Notes: generated by a model from the sequence alone, not told the origin. Numbered from the stretch's first letter, positions 22,755 through 34,290 are shown. The stretch is 64,000 nt of DNA from Dryomyza anilis (GCA_951804985.1 OX638132.1:84014696-84078695), one strand, 5' to 3'. Numbers and translations are program-made.

Positions 22755-24810
22755 CAATCGAATGAAACTAGATTTTGATTTGTATTATTTAATTATAGGG
22801 GCACCAGTGAATCAGTCTTTCAACAAAATTTTCTTTAAATAGATATATCTACCTATTGCGAAAGCGTTAAGTCGTAAATATTTAAATTTAGATGGTTTTT
22901 ACAATGTTTTTAATTCAAAAAATGTTTTATGACATTAACGTAAATTGTTGTCAATCATTTTTCTATTTAAGCAGAACACACTAGAGTTTTTGTGGACATA
23001 ACATAGTTTTTTAAATTACGCTGTTGCCCATATTGATTTTGAGTTTAAATTAATTTTGAAAATACAACTTTTTCACTTAAATATATAAATGTTCTCTACT
23101 ACACTGTGATATTAAACATATTGTTTTAAAACTAAACGAAATTATTTTTAATTAAATCACATTGGTGTTGAAATCGACATTTCGTGACATGCCCCTAAAG
23201 GTATGCAGCATTTACCTTGTGAAATGCAATGTGAAATGCAATGTGAAATTTATACAACATACATTTAGGGGTCAGCATTTACGTGTTAAACTGAAATTTT
23301 GTATTCAATGTCACCCTGCCATATTATTCATTGCCCTTTTTTGAGGGACACAATTTTATAAAAGCTACATAAAAGGTAATAGATGTGATGTAAGTGATAG
23401 ATGGTGGCCGTTAGTAAAATATGTTATTGGCTTTAGCGAGAGAAGGAGAACAGAATAAAATTGAATTTAAATAATAAAATAAAATAATTAAAAATAAAAA
23501 TTAATTATAAAATAAAAATAATAATAAAAATAAGAAAAAAATATGAAATAAATATAAAATAATTTATTTTACAAAAAAAAAAAATTAAAAAGTGTTTTAA
23601 ATATTTAAACTGTTTAAATTTTGTGATAAAAACAATTTGTTTTAAATTTTTATGAAATTGTTTTGAGATGTTTTTCATTATATTTTCTAAGTGTACAGTA
23701 ATAATGAATCCCTTAGTAAATATTAAGTTTTATTATATTTCTTTTTTATTAATTGGTTAAATTTTTAATATAATTTTTAAAATGCAGTTTGTTTATTCTG
23801 GTTATCCATGGTAAAAACCTTTTATGCTTCTTTTGAATTTGACATTTTTATTCGAAATTCTCAATTGTGTCGCTTTATTGCATTGTGAACGTGTAAATAG
23901 TAGCGTCAAATCTTTTTACAATAAAATATTTGCGTTATGTGCCAACTGTGTTCCGTTTTGGGCTCTGTCGGAGGAAGCCATACCAGATTCTGAATATTTG
24001 CTGACATTCAAATGAAGTTGTTGGTCGGTGATGTCGTAGTTGTCATTGTTTGTTCTGTCCTTATTGCTCTATAACAAGAACATAATTGAGTAAAGTGCAT
24101 AAATGAAGAAATTCAAAAAGAGTGCCAAGGAAAAGAAAGAATAATAAAAATTTAAATTGGTTTTGAAACTGTGCCAAAAACTATGGCTTCAAAGGCTGGA
24201 TATTTTTTAATTTCCAACAGAAGAAGATGTTGTAAATAGAACGCATTGGGTTGCTGTGATAAAAAGGTATTGCTAAAAAAAAGAATGACAACAAAACATT
24301 GTTGAAACGTGCTAAATGTGCATTTGAAGGGCTTTATTGTATTTGGAGTACTTACTATGTTTTCTGTCTGTAGGTGCTGACATTGATTTCAAGCATGCCC
24401 TGAACTATGATGACACAGAAATGTATTTTTTTGCGAAATCGATGTTTAGTTCAAATTTAAAATTTTTGTATTCTACATATTTTTTTAATCATTTAAAATA
24501 GTGCTATTTTAGATACGATCCCAGACAAAATTTAAGGCAGACAAGTGGAATGAAACAGTCTGGAAAAAGCAACAGTTTTTACTTATGGAAATTGCATTTT
24601 AAGGAAGTTTTTAGGCAGGAAAATCTGGAAATGTGTACAAAATCTGTCTATTGCTAGCTGTAGTGGGAAATCATAATTGATGGGGTAGGGCAGGCAGCGA
24701 CAGGGAGGCAATGCGACTGGAAACAAAATGTTAGGCTAAAGAAGGGAGCATATAATGTACATATAACACATATAATGTAGATGTTCAATATTTGCACATA
24801 TATCAGATAC
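22755..24810. other. Unassigned intergenic DNA, partly low complexity
   Basis: 23440-23590 is an A-rich AATAAA-type low-complexity tract. 23190-23275 holds an inverted repeat, GCCCCTAAAGGTATG against CATACATTTAGGGG. The GTGAAATGCAAT repeat lies between the arms. The frames at 23162, 23824 and 24654 have no recognisable motif. Confidence 0.45.
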
Positions 24811-25689
24811 ACAGAAAAAAAATGTACATCATATTGATGAATTCCGTTCTTCAAACCATGATTCATTGTATTGAAGAGCCATTCATAATATTAATGATTA
24901 ACGCCATCAATGTTATGAATGCTATCATAAATATGAAGAACGCTTTGTAACTGTCGAAAAAGTGTTTTTCAATATGATGATCTGTATGTGAAGAATACCT
25001 TTCATCATATTAATGAACTAAAATATAAAATACAACATATTAGTTCTTCATATTGAAGAACTCTCTTCATTAAACCAAATTTCTATCAAAATGTTTCTTT
25101 TTTTCGTTCATTGTTTGCCGTACTTCTCAGTTCTCAAGTAGTTCTTGTGTGTTATTTCTTATATAATGCTTGCTTTTTATTAATAAAAAGTTATATTTAT
25201 AAAAAGTATATTTTTGAAAAAAAAAATTTTTTTTTTTGGAAAAAATTTTGGAAAAAAAGATTTTTTTTCGTTTTTTTTTTCGAATAAAATTTTTATTCGA
25301 ACAAATTTTTTTTCGAACAATTTATTTTATTCGAAAAATTTATTTTTTCAAAAACATTTTTTTTTCGAAAATTTTTTTTTTCGAAAAAATTTTTTCGGAT
25401 AATTTTTTAAAATTTTTTTACTGTTATTTTTTAAATAACATTTTTACACCAATTTTTTTCGAATTATTTTATAAAAAAAACTTTTTTTTGAAAAAATATT
25501 ATGAACAAATTCATCAATATGACAATTCAAATTCATTGTATTGAATATTTTGTTCATATATATAATGAATACATTCATTAATATGTCATTTAATGAAAGA
25601 TGGTATCAATATGATGAATCTGGTAGTTGGTGAAAAAATTCATAATATTTATGAATAAATTCATCATATTGAAGAATTTTTTTTTCTGT
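24811..25689 (+). mobile_element. ACAGAAAA-ended element, complete copy (879 bp)
   Basis: The termini ACAGAAAAAAAATG and TTTTTTTTCTGT are inverted repeats. Near each end are several copies of the self-complementary motif TTCATCATATTGATGAA and variants. The centre (25200-25500) is a run of TTTTTTCGAAAAAA-type repeats that yields spurious phenylalanine- and lysine-rich frames. A second copy lies inverted at 30089-31625 and partial ones at 7270 and 13196. TATCAG occurs near both flanks but no clean target duplication could be set. The transposon class is unknown. Confidence 0.75.
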
Positions 25690-26399
25690 TATCAGTTGCA
25701 GTATTTGTAAAATATTATTATGAATCAGAATTTATATCTGGTACCAAGAGGTCCAATGAATTGATAACTTTTAGAAATATTTTCCTAATTTCAATAATAT
25801 TGTAAATAGGTTAAAAAATACGAGTTAATAATATTTCTATGAATTTATTATGCTTAATAGTTTTATTTTAACTTTTCGCTTTATTAAATTTGTATGCCCA
25901 ATTACGACGTTTATGATTTTTTTGATAAAACAGGTTTGGAATTGATGAAATTTGATAACTGATAATGTAAAGCACAAGAATGTTGCACACCTGGGAAAAA
26001 ATTACCAAAAATGGGAATTCTGTTAGCCCACAAAATGAGTCCTTTTTGCTTCATATCTCCGGTCCTGTTAAAGGAATTTTGAAAATTGATTCGAACATAT
26101 AGTTTGTGTTCTCTTATGTATGTTTTGGATATAATTAAAATAAGTCTGACTTTATATCCAACGCTTACCAGCCAATAGAATCCTCTAAAACGGGATTTTT
26201 CCTTTTTTTCGAATATACTTGAAACTAGACGTGTAGGGAAAAACCTGATACCGCAATTGTTCTTAGAATGCCCAAATCCATAAGAATATGTAACTCTCAT
26301 TTCTGGTGTCAAAATTGTCAAATGTACGCACAGTCTAATTCACTGAAGAAAATCATGAATAATTCTAACTGAACTTATTTAAGAAGAAATTAAAACATA
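25690..26399. other. Unassigned DNA with a 136-codon minus-strand frame
   Basis: A frame on the minus strand at 25911-26321 would encode 136 residues without any domain, signal or family likeness that I can name. Composition is mixed and not obviously repeat-derived. I rate it as most likely chance or a decayed fragment. Confidence 0.3.
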
Positions 26400-26408
26400 T
26401 GAGATAAA

Positions 26409-27672
26409 ACGTATGTGAAGTTAAATACGTATTTTTTTTTAGCAAAGACACAAACCATTTTTTTACAGAGCATTAACAGAGCGTTGACAGACGCTATGTT
26501 AACGGTTGAAATTTTCCGATTGGTACACATAAATGACTCCCAATCCGTCCAGGATATTCGTGCTGAATTTAGTACATTGTATAGCTAATGAAAAGTGCTT
26601 TCCAAATATGTAATCTACATATCTGGATCGATCCATTGGACATTTTATATGAATGAATGCTGATGAATATTTATATGAAGAAAAAGTCATGATGAAAAAG
26701 TAGCCACTACTCCGTCCATGGTTCCCGTGCTGGAACTTGCTATAGTAGGTTGGGTAGGTAATGATTAGGGCTTTCCAAATATGAGATCTACATAGTTGGA
26801 TCGGTACGCTGGATATTTTTTAAGAATTTTTGAAACTTGACCATTTACAAGAAACAATAAAAATATTTATATGAAGAAAAAGTCATAAAGATGAAGTGCG
26901 CACGACTCCGTCCATGGTTCCCGTGCTGGATCTTGTTATAGTAGGTTGGGTAGGTAATGATTAGGGCTTTCCAAATATGAGATCTACATAGTTGGATCGG
27001 TACGCTGGATATTTTTTATGAATTTTTGAAACTTGAACATTCACAAGAAACAAAAATATTTTTATGAAGAAAAAGTCATAAAGATGAAATGGCCACTACT
27101 CCGTCCATGGTTCCCGTGCTGGAACTTGTTATAGTAGGTTGGATAGTTAATGATTCGAACTATGTAGGTCACATATTTTCATAGCTCTATACTAAATTTC
27201 AGGCCGAAGATCCTGGACGGATTCGGAGTCATTTAAAGGGTTTTTCAACAGGGACGCTACAAAAGTAGAGCGATAGGGACAGCAAACGACGCCATATTTC
27301 TTGCCGCTCTTTTGACATTTCTCTTCAGCCATTTCATGATGGAAAGATATACGAATTCGAATTTCGGTAGTAAATTTTAATAATTGTATATCTTTGCATC
27401 ATGAAATGGCAAACCTTACTAAAGAGAAATGTCAAAAGAGCGACAAGAAATATGGAGTTGTTTGCTGTCCTTGTCGCTCTACTTTTGTAGCGTCCCTGTT
27501 GAAAAACCCTTGAAAAAAACTTTTGTATCGCTCTTATTGAAAAACCCTTTATGTGTACCAATCGGAATATTTCATCCGCTATCATAGCGGCTGTTAACGC
27601 TCTGTTAATCCTCTGTATAAAAAATTGGTTTGTGTCTTTGCTAAAAAAATACGTATTTAACTTTACATACTT
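26409..27672. mobile_element. Small foldback-family element with 9-bp target duplication
   Basis: TGAGATAAA flanks both sides exactly (26400-26408, 27673-27681). The ends ACGTATGTGAAGTTAAATACG and its near-complement ACTTTACATACTT match those of the 6.35 kb element. Inside are the same GCATTAACAGAGCGTTGACAG block and three copies of the internal unit (starts 26727, 26923, 27116), but the right arm is reduced to its outer repeat. A MITE interrupts it at 27236-27549. Without that MITE the element is about 950 bp. It is non-autonomous. Confidence 0.88.
27236..27549. mobile_element. Mariner-derived MITE nested in the foldback element
   Basis: Inserted at TA (27234-27235, repeated at 27550-27551) within GGAGTCATTTATGTGTACC, whose uninterrupted form is present at 6970-6985 in the large foldback element. 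Here the doubled terminus is on the right (CCTGTTGAAAAACCCTT then CTCTTATTGAAAAACCCTT). The body is the same inverted duplication as at 22413, with a small deletion in one arm. Confidence 0.9.
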
Positions 27673-27681
27673 TGAGATAAA

Positions 27682-28370
27682 TCCAATTTATCTTTAAGTC
27701 TGTTTCGCAGCGTTCTCATTCTATTATGCTCGGAGTAGATCTACTTCATTTTATTTATATTTTTAAATTCTACTCCTCTATTCCGGTAGTATTATTGTCT
27801 ACTCCTTTCTCATATTTTTCTACTGCTTTTTACTGAAATCTACTCCCTTTGTTAAAATTGTTTATTTCTTTTAATTTATGAATAAAATTTCATAGCGCAC
27901 CATATAAAATGTCAATATTATAATTTTCCTAATAACTTTGATCGATTATCTATAAAATTACTGTAGTCTTTTTTCCCTGGTCGTCAAATTGTAGATGTTT
28001 AAATTATATATAAATTATATAAATTTTGAAAACAACATGTATTTCATTGAGCGTTCCAGATACACCCCATCTCCATAAATTCAGGAATTAATAAAATGTT
28101 AAATATCTATATAAAATCTAATGATATAATGCATATTTCTACTTTCTTTTCATCAAATTTACTTCTTTTACATTAAATCTACTCTATTTTGCAATATTTT
28201 CAATTCTACTCCTTTTTACTCATTTCTACTCCCCAAATTTTCCAAATCGTCTCCATTTGCTTTGGCGAAAAGTGTGAACACTGCTGTTTAGTCTATAATT
28301 TAGATATCTTCTCTTTTCTCTGTTCGTCATGATAATGAGATCTCCGATGTTTCGAAGCTTTCTCAGCCTA
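27682..28370. other. AT-rich DNA with recurrent CTACTCC motifs
   Basis: The stretch 27720-28260 repeats TCTACTCCTTT/TTCTACT-type words irregularly. No gene. Confidence 0.45.
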
Positions 28371-28463
28371 ACATAATAATAGTTTGGCGCTACAGTCCTG
28401 TATAGAACTTCGGCCGAGCTCTCTCACCATTTGACCACTAACCAGACGAGCTACCGACGCTAC
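28371..28463 (-). mobile_element. SINE with internal deletion
   Basis: On the minus strand: GTAGCGTCGGTAGCTCGTCTGGTTAG, the tRNA-like head with A box, is joined directly to GGTGAGAGAGCTCGGCCGAAG and the 3' end with TATTATTATG tail. The B box and about 190 bp of body are missing compared with 56083-56373. Confidence 0.75.
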
Positions 28464-30088
28464 TTCTCAGACTAACATCGATGCAAAAGTTCGATCAATT
28501 GGTTTTGTTGAGTATAATTTTGAAACTTTCGTGAATATTGCAATTTTATTACAAGATACAATATTTAAACATTAATGTATTGTATCGAGAAAACTCGAAC
28601 AAATTAGATAATTAATCAACCATGAAGGTCCAATTTGACACATCAAATCACTACGAGAAAGTATTCTCTGGTATGAGGTTGATTGAAAAGTAGTTGTAAC
28701 AACCAATTCATCATGATAATTGTTTGATAGAAGTGCTATATTCTGTTGGTACTCTGAGAATATCGTATACACACACCAAATTGATATAAAACTATTTTAA
28801 AATGTTTGCTATCCTAACCAGTCTTTTAGTTTTGACTATATCAACCGAATTAACTGTTGAGAGAACCAAAAAAGTTATATGGTGCGTACTAAAATACCAG
28901 TGCCTTACAAAAATTATGTTTCAAAGTTAAAAATATTAAATATGAGACAAACATTATTATTGCCAAGTTTCAATGAATCGCATTTGTAATAAATGAAATC
29001 GAAATAAAAAAGGTCTTAAATAGTTCGAATATATTCATAGACCCTAAATTCACAAATCCTTTAGCATGTTCCAACTTTCTCTCGAAATAGTATTGAAATT
29101 TTTGTATTTTTTTTTTTATCAAAATTCGATTTTTTATTAAAAACCGTTCTGTGAAACGAATTCAAATTGATTTAGCTGGTTGAATTTTCGAATTACGATC
29201 GAAAGTAAACTTCAGACTATTCCCGATTATGCCCTTTAGATACTTAAATGGTGATATTTCCATTTAATTTCACGAATTTAAGTTCAACCAGTTTAGTCAA
29301 TGACACCTGATTCAATAAAATATTAAAAATAAACACTAAAACTCAAAGATTATCTGCGATTTGTAGCAAAAATACTGAAGGAAACGAAAAACACCGGAAA
29401 CAACATGAAAATTTGCCAAAATCCGTTGTTTGGCTATGTGAGTTTGCTAAGCATTTACTACAAGTGGCATTTGGCACTGAGACAAATATTAGACAACATT
29501 TTAGAAACCAACCAGAACAGACACAGAAACTCACATTCAAAAACCCACACACCGAGTCAGAGTCAGCTGTTGAACGATGTGAACCATGTTCAGCCTTAGT
29601 TTGTGCAGGAACAAAGGACCAAATGAAGCAACAACCAACAGAGTAGAGCTGGAACGCAACACGATGTATTTAATGAGACATTTAAAGCAATTAATTAGAA
29701 AGTATTAAGTGGTTGGAACAATGTTCAAGGGAATCGTCATCATCATCATCATCATCGGCATCATCAGCTGTTGTTCCTCTTTTGGTTTGCTATTACTGTT
29801 TCGACTAAAGCGACTGGAGCGTTGCCATTTTAAGTCTTAAGGTAACCACTTAAAAATGTCAGCTGCTGCACTTCTGTTGTTGTAGTTGTTTGAGTGATTA
29901 GAATATGGAAAGGCTTTCGAAGGCTATATAATTGGGTAACAATTTAAGGCCTATGGTAAAGCAGCAGTATTCGGTGTTCTTGGTCCAGAAAGTCCAGAAA
30001 TGTTTAGAAGCTGTTCCTGAAATTTTAGATATTCTTACTCAATAATTTGTATTTTCTATGCATTTGAGGTAGTTAGAGATGATGCAAC
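28464..30088. other. Unassigned DNA with a (CAT)n tract
   Basis: A (CAT)n microsatellite lies at 29737-29756. Overlapping frames on both strands at 29343-29650 have no recognisable motif. At 28802 a 42-codon plus-strand frame starts with a hydrophobic, signal-peptide-like stretch (MFAILTSLLVLTIS) and ends at a stop; it is too short to call a gene. Confidence 0.4.
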
Positions 30089-30218
30089 ACAGAAAAAAAA
30101 ATCTTTAATATGATGAATTTATTCATAAATATTATGAATTTTTTCACCAACTACCAGATTCATCATATTGATACCACCATTCATTCAATGGCATATTAAT
30201 GAATGTATTCATTATATA

Positions 30219-31002
30219 CTTACTTACTTAAATGGCCCTTACAACCGTGGATCGGTTTTGGCCGCTGAGATGAAGCCGCGCCAGTCGGATCTGCTTTGCG
30301 CGCGCTGACGCCATCTAGAAATACCAAGCGTTGCCAGGTTGTCCTCAACTTGGTCTTTCCAACGCAGATTTGGACGCCCTCTTCTACGTTGTCCACCTTC
30401 GAGTTTCGATTCAAGCACCTTCTTGGCTGGAGTGTTTTCATCCATTCGTTCGACATGACCTAGCCAGCGAAGCCGCTGGATCTTGATGCGCTTGACTATG
30501 TCAATGTCGTCGAATAACTCATACAGCTCGTGGTTCATCCTGATTCGATACTCGTTAGCAAAGCAGATAGGGCCAAAGATTTTACGGAGAATCTTTCTCT
30601 CGAACGCTCCCAGTACTCTCTCATCGGTGGTGGCCAGCGTCCATGTTTCTGCACCATAAAGTAGGACGGGCATGATGAGTGACTTGTAGAGCGTTATTTT
30701 TGTCCGGCGAGAGAGGGCTCTGCTTCTCAATTGCCTACTGAGCCCAAAGTAGCACCTGTTGGCAAGAGTTATTCTCCGTTTGATCTCCAGGCTGACGTCG
30801 TTGTTGCTGTTTACGCTGGATCCCAGATAGACGAAGTCCTTCACAATGTCGAACTTGTGGGTGTCAAAATCAGCTTTTTGTCCAAGACGCACGGACTCTT
30901 TTTTGCTTGTTGACACAAGGAACTTCGTCTTGTCCTCGTTCACCGCTAGACCCATTCGACGCGACTCTTTCTCCAATCTGGAGAATGCTGCGCTGACTGC
31001 TC
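30219..31002 (-). mobile_element. 5'-truncated RTE-like LINE with 14-bp target duplication
   Basis: The insert is flanked by GTATTCATTATATA (30205-30218) and GTGTTCATTATATA (31003-31016), one mismatch in 14, both belonging to the host element. Read on the minus strand it starts in mid-gene and ends with TAAGTAAGTAAG, a short tandem-repeat tail of the kind found in RTE elements. Base composition is markedly GC-richer than the host element. Confidence 0.88.
30239..30976 (-). pseudogene. C-terminal part of an RTE-clade reverse transcriptase
   Basis: An uninterrupted frame of 245 codons plus stop; it remains open upstream to the truncation point, so the indicated start (TTG) is not a true initiator. 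It carries the end of the reverse transcriptase and the C-terminal region typical of RTE elements: GLAVNEDKTKFL (residues 9-20), DFVYLGSSVN (46-55), ITLYKSLIMPVLLYGAETW (91-109), IQRLRWLGHVERMD (164-177), then GRPNLRWKDQVEDN. The catalytic FxDD motif lies upstream and is not present, so the product could not copy RNA. The lack of stops over 738 bp suggests a fairly recent insertion. Confidence 0.9.
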
Positions 31003-31639
31003 GTGTTCATTATATATATGAACAAAATATTCAATACAATGAATTTGAATTGTCATATTGATGAATTTGTTCATAATAATTATAAAAAAAAAAAAAAAAT
31101 TATAAAATAATTCGAAAAAAAATTGTTGTAAACATTTTATTTAAAAAATAAAAGTAAAAAAAAATTTAAAAAATTATCCGAAAAAAAAAATGTCGGACAA
31201 CAAAATTGTTCCGAAAAAAAAAATTTTTTTTTTCGAAAAAATAATGTTTTTGAAAAAATGAATTTTTCGAAAAAAAAATTCGTTCGAAAAAATTTTATTC
31301 GAAAAAAAAAAATTGTTACAAAAAAAAAAAATTGTTCGAAAAAAAAAATTTTTGTTCGAAAAAAAATTTCGAAATTTTTTTTTTTTCGAAAAAAACATTT
31401 TTCTCAAAAGTATATTTTTTATAAATATAATTTTTTATTAATAAAAATTTGTAATTATAATAAATATATTATAAAACATTTTACTAATTTATGCATGTCG
31501 AGCAAGCATTATATAAGAAATAACACACGAGAACTACTTGAGAACTAAGAAGTACGGCAAACAATGAACGAAAAAAAACATGTTGATAGACATTTTTTTT
31601 AATGAACAGAGTTCTTTAATATGGTAATGATATGCTGGT

Positions 31640-31969
31640 CCGAACAGTTGGAACACCTTTTTGTGTTCAAGTAATGTCAGTGTGCGCAAGAGTTAGGTCA
31701 ATTTCATTATTATAAAAGCAACAATTTTCGTTTCTTTGCTAATAAATGTTAGAACTCATTATTCCGACTCGTTTCCGATTTTAAAAATTAGGTCACCAGG
31801 TGTCCATTGACCTTTTCTTTATGGCTGTATTTACTTTTGTTTAAAATAAATAGAGTGGACATTATTTTTTCATATTTTTATGTTAATTTCACTTTATTTC
31901 ATTAAAAATAGATTTATGAAAATAGTGAGCTTTGAATTTTTATTTTATATTTATTTTTGTTTTTGATGT
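31640..31969. other. AT-rich DNA, nothing recognised
   Basis: No gene or nameable repeat. Confidence 0.5.
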
Positions 31970-32755
31970 CAGAATATTTTCGTTCAGAAATAAAAACCAG
32001 TTGGGAAGGTTAGATCACATGGGAAATTTTAAAGTAGGGACATTTAGGGAAATTTTAAAGTAGGTGTTATTATAATAGTTAGGATTATCAAAATTATAGT
32101 CGGTCTAAGCCGACTATAAATACCCTACACATATGTGTGGTTACCATTTAAAGTTGTATATAGGTCACCAGGGTATACGGTCACCAGGGTATTCTGAAAA
32201 TAACTACAAACTTTCAATCGCTGAAGAATGTCCATTCATTTGATACCCATATTTACAAATAGGTAGGTGTACCGAATTTCGATTTTTTTTTGAGAACCAC
32301 AACTCGTTTCGCAGGAAAACATTATTTTCATGTATTTCAGCATGATGTCAATATACATTTGACCAAAAAAGTTTACCTTAGCATGTATATAGTAAAATTG
32401 ATCTGTAGATGTAAATTTTATATGAGGTATTTGAACATAAGTGGTCGGTTCTCAGGTCACAATAAATCGATCATGCCAATTTTCTTGCTCAGACAGCTTA
32501 GATATATAAGTAATCTAAGTCTAAAGTTTCATTGCGCTAGCTCTTCTACTTTTTCGTGATCGTGACATTTCGTAATCGTGATTTCAACCGACAGACAGAC
32601 GAACAGACTGACATCACTAAATCGACTCAGGAGGTCATGCTGATCAAGAATATATATACTTGTCCATACCGGAGATACTTTCTTCAGGGTGTTACATTAT
32701 CGGCATTCCTAACTGAATATACCCTTTCACTCTTAGTGTAGGGTATACAAAATTT
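31970..32755 (-). mobile_element. TATACCC-family repeat, inverted copy
   Basis: Inverse of 17240-17880 with the same blocks: AACCAGTTGGGAAGGTTAGA at the left, AGTCGGTCTAAGCCGACTAT, TACCCTACACATATGTGTGG, GGTAGGTGTACCG, GTAATCGTGATTTCAACCG, CAAGAATATATATACTTG, and CTCTTAGTGTAGGGTATA at the right. A short direct duplication (TCACCAGGGTAT, 32163-32190) is peculiar to this copy. Reading frames at 32290 and 32556 lie within it and are not genes. Confidence 0.8.
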
Positions 32756-33617
32756 AAACACATGCTAAGTTCGTAGACCCATTTTCGAAAACTATTTTGT
32801 TTAAATTGAAATTGAAAATGAAAATAATATACGAGAAATTAATATAGAGTACCCAGTAGGAGCAACTGATAGAAAATAAAATGCAATGGAAAATGATGAT
32901 GGTTATAGTAATTGTGTTACGAAATTAAAATAGAATAAACAAAAATATATTAATGCGATGCTGTTGGCCATGATGCCGTAGGACATAATAAAACAAATAG
33001 AGTGATAGAGAGGTAAAGAAATTTCTTCTTGATTTTTTCAATCTTTTTATTGTCATTGCGGATGACATATATAGATGACGCATTTATTTAAACCAATCAG
33101 AAAGCCCCATTCTGTCGTCAAGAGCTGCTAGAACGCTTCGAATCTGAAATAATTCTCGTAACGAGAAACCTTCATTATCTCGGTTCGATATCGGCCGACC
33201 TTTTTGGTAGGAATTTTACTATATTATCGGATAAATTCTTCGATATTTCGCAACATTTTAGTTGCGATATCGAAAACGTTTGATATACGGGGCAGCAAAA
33301 CTAGAAAAGAATAATTAATGAAAATTTGAAATTAGATTACCTATCTATCTATGCTCCCTGGTATTGAAAATGGGTACGATCGGTTTATGTTCAGTTTATG
33401 TGCCACTCAGTTTTGATCATATAGCACGAAATCTACAGGAATCTTTTATATTTTTACGGTAAAATAAATAAAACATAATCTTTCCCTGTTCCACCGAGTT
33501 GTGGTAACTTCCAAGGTAATAAAAATGCTTATATGTGGATCTCAAATTAAAGGATTTTTTCTTACGATGACTAGTTTGTAGTTGATTTCAAGATTCGTAA
33601 TCCGGCGAGATTTTTGA
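32756..33617. other. Unassigned DNA, possible decayed TATACCC copy
   Basis: 32756-33335 holds nothing recognised. 33336-33610 shows weak similarity in word order to the TATACCC family (ATTACCTATCT, CGATCGGTTTATG, TTTGTAGTTGATTTC) but too diverged to be certain. Confidence 0.35.
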
Positions 33618-33650
33618 ACTACTTTATTATAGATATTATAATAAAGTAGT
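33618..33650. repeat. Short perfect hairpin
   Basis: ACTACTTTATTAT and ATAATAAAGTAGT are exact complements separated by 7-8 nt. Confidence 0.8.
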
Positions 33651-33664
33651 TTAAGGTATTATAC

Positions 33665-34166
33665 CGATCTCTCTCACCATTTGAACTGTGCATGTTATAT
33701 TTGTACTCAAAGTGTTGGAACCTACGGTTTAATGCCGAATCCGAACGGCAGGTGAGAGCTTTTCATAGACAATGTTTTACTCTCGTAGGTTTTCCATTGG
33801 TTGTCGAGTGGTAACATGGTATAGCCGACCCCTTCAAGTCTACTCGGCTCTCAACAGAACCATGCATTATAGAGAGAATTCGTTTCTTCAGTCGCATGAT
33901 ACGTTTGTGGAACAATCTTCCTGTGTCTGTTTTTCCCGACAAGTTCAAAAGTTCAAAACAAAGATCCACCGATTCCATATTTCTTCCCTCCCTTTAACCT
34001 ATCATCCCTTCTTACGATCAACACTGTGCATTGCATGAATAGGGGGCATCCACTGAGCGTTGGCTAATTGTTCTGTGAAAAGATGTTGTTAGCCCCAGTC
34101 CAGGTTTGAACATGTGACCTTTCGGCTCACATTCCAACGCACTATCCTCTGAGCTACCGACGCAAC
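33665..34166 (-). mobile_element. SINE interrupted by a LINE 3' end
   Basis: On the minus strand the tRNA-like head is at 34080-34166: GTCGGTAGCTCAGAGGATAG (A box) and CATGTTCAAACCTGGAC (B-box position), then AACAACATCTTTTCACAG. The body resumes at 33665-33825 with the CTCTCACCTGCCGTTCGG-type and GTACAAATATAAC blocks. The 245 bp between are a LINE tail in the other orientation. Confidence 0.8.
33826..34072 (+). mobile_element. LINE 3' end nested in the SINE
   Basis: Closely similar to 60240-60480: TACTCGGCTCTCAACAGAAC, ACGTTTGTGGAACAATCT, CCCTTTAACCTATCATCC, CAACACTGTGCATTGCATGA and TAGGGGGCATCC in the same order. The translated frame resembles the RLWNNLPASVFP region of the copy at 59908 but is broken by a small deletion. 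It is strongly 5' truncated. No target duplication is clear. Confidence 0.8.
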
Positions 34167-34290
34167 ACCGACTATATTTTTCATAAATCTTACTTACTTC
34201 CTTGCACCAGCCAGCAAACTCTTCCTATTTCAAAATTATCCATGTGACCTAACATTCCTTACTGGATTTATTATAAGATAAAAGTAAAAG
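34167..34290 (+). mobile_element. TATACCC-family 3' block
   Basis: CCGACTATATTTTTCATAA, TTCAAAATTATCCATGTGACC and TAACATTCCTTACTGG match the segment that follows the other TATACCC copies (38218-38310, 52165-52260). Confidence 0.6.

Larger units (their letters stand above)
30089..31625 (-). mobile_element. ACAGAAAA-ended element, inverted copy split by a LINE
   Basis: Left end ACAGAAAAAAAAATC at 30089, then TTCATAAATATTATGAA, the sequence mirrored from the right end of the 24811 copy. After the LINE insertion (30219-31002) it resumes with TATGAACAAAATATTC, the A-run/TTCGAAAA centre and the TACTTCTCAGTT-type block in reverse. The far terminus near 31610-31640 is degraded. The frames at 31174 and 31258 are low-complexity artefacts. 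Confidence 0.75.

Noticed and set aside
25214..25544. Frames of 62 and 102 codons rich in F and K
   Set aside because: They are translations of TTTTTTCGAAAAA low-complexity DNA in the middle of the ACAGAAAA element, and the same artefact appears inverted at 31174-31548.
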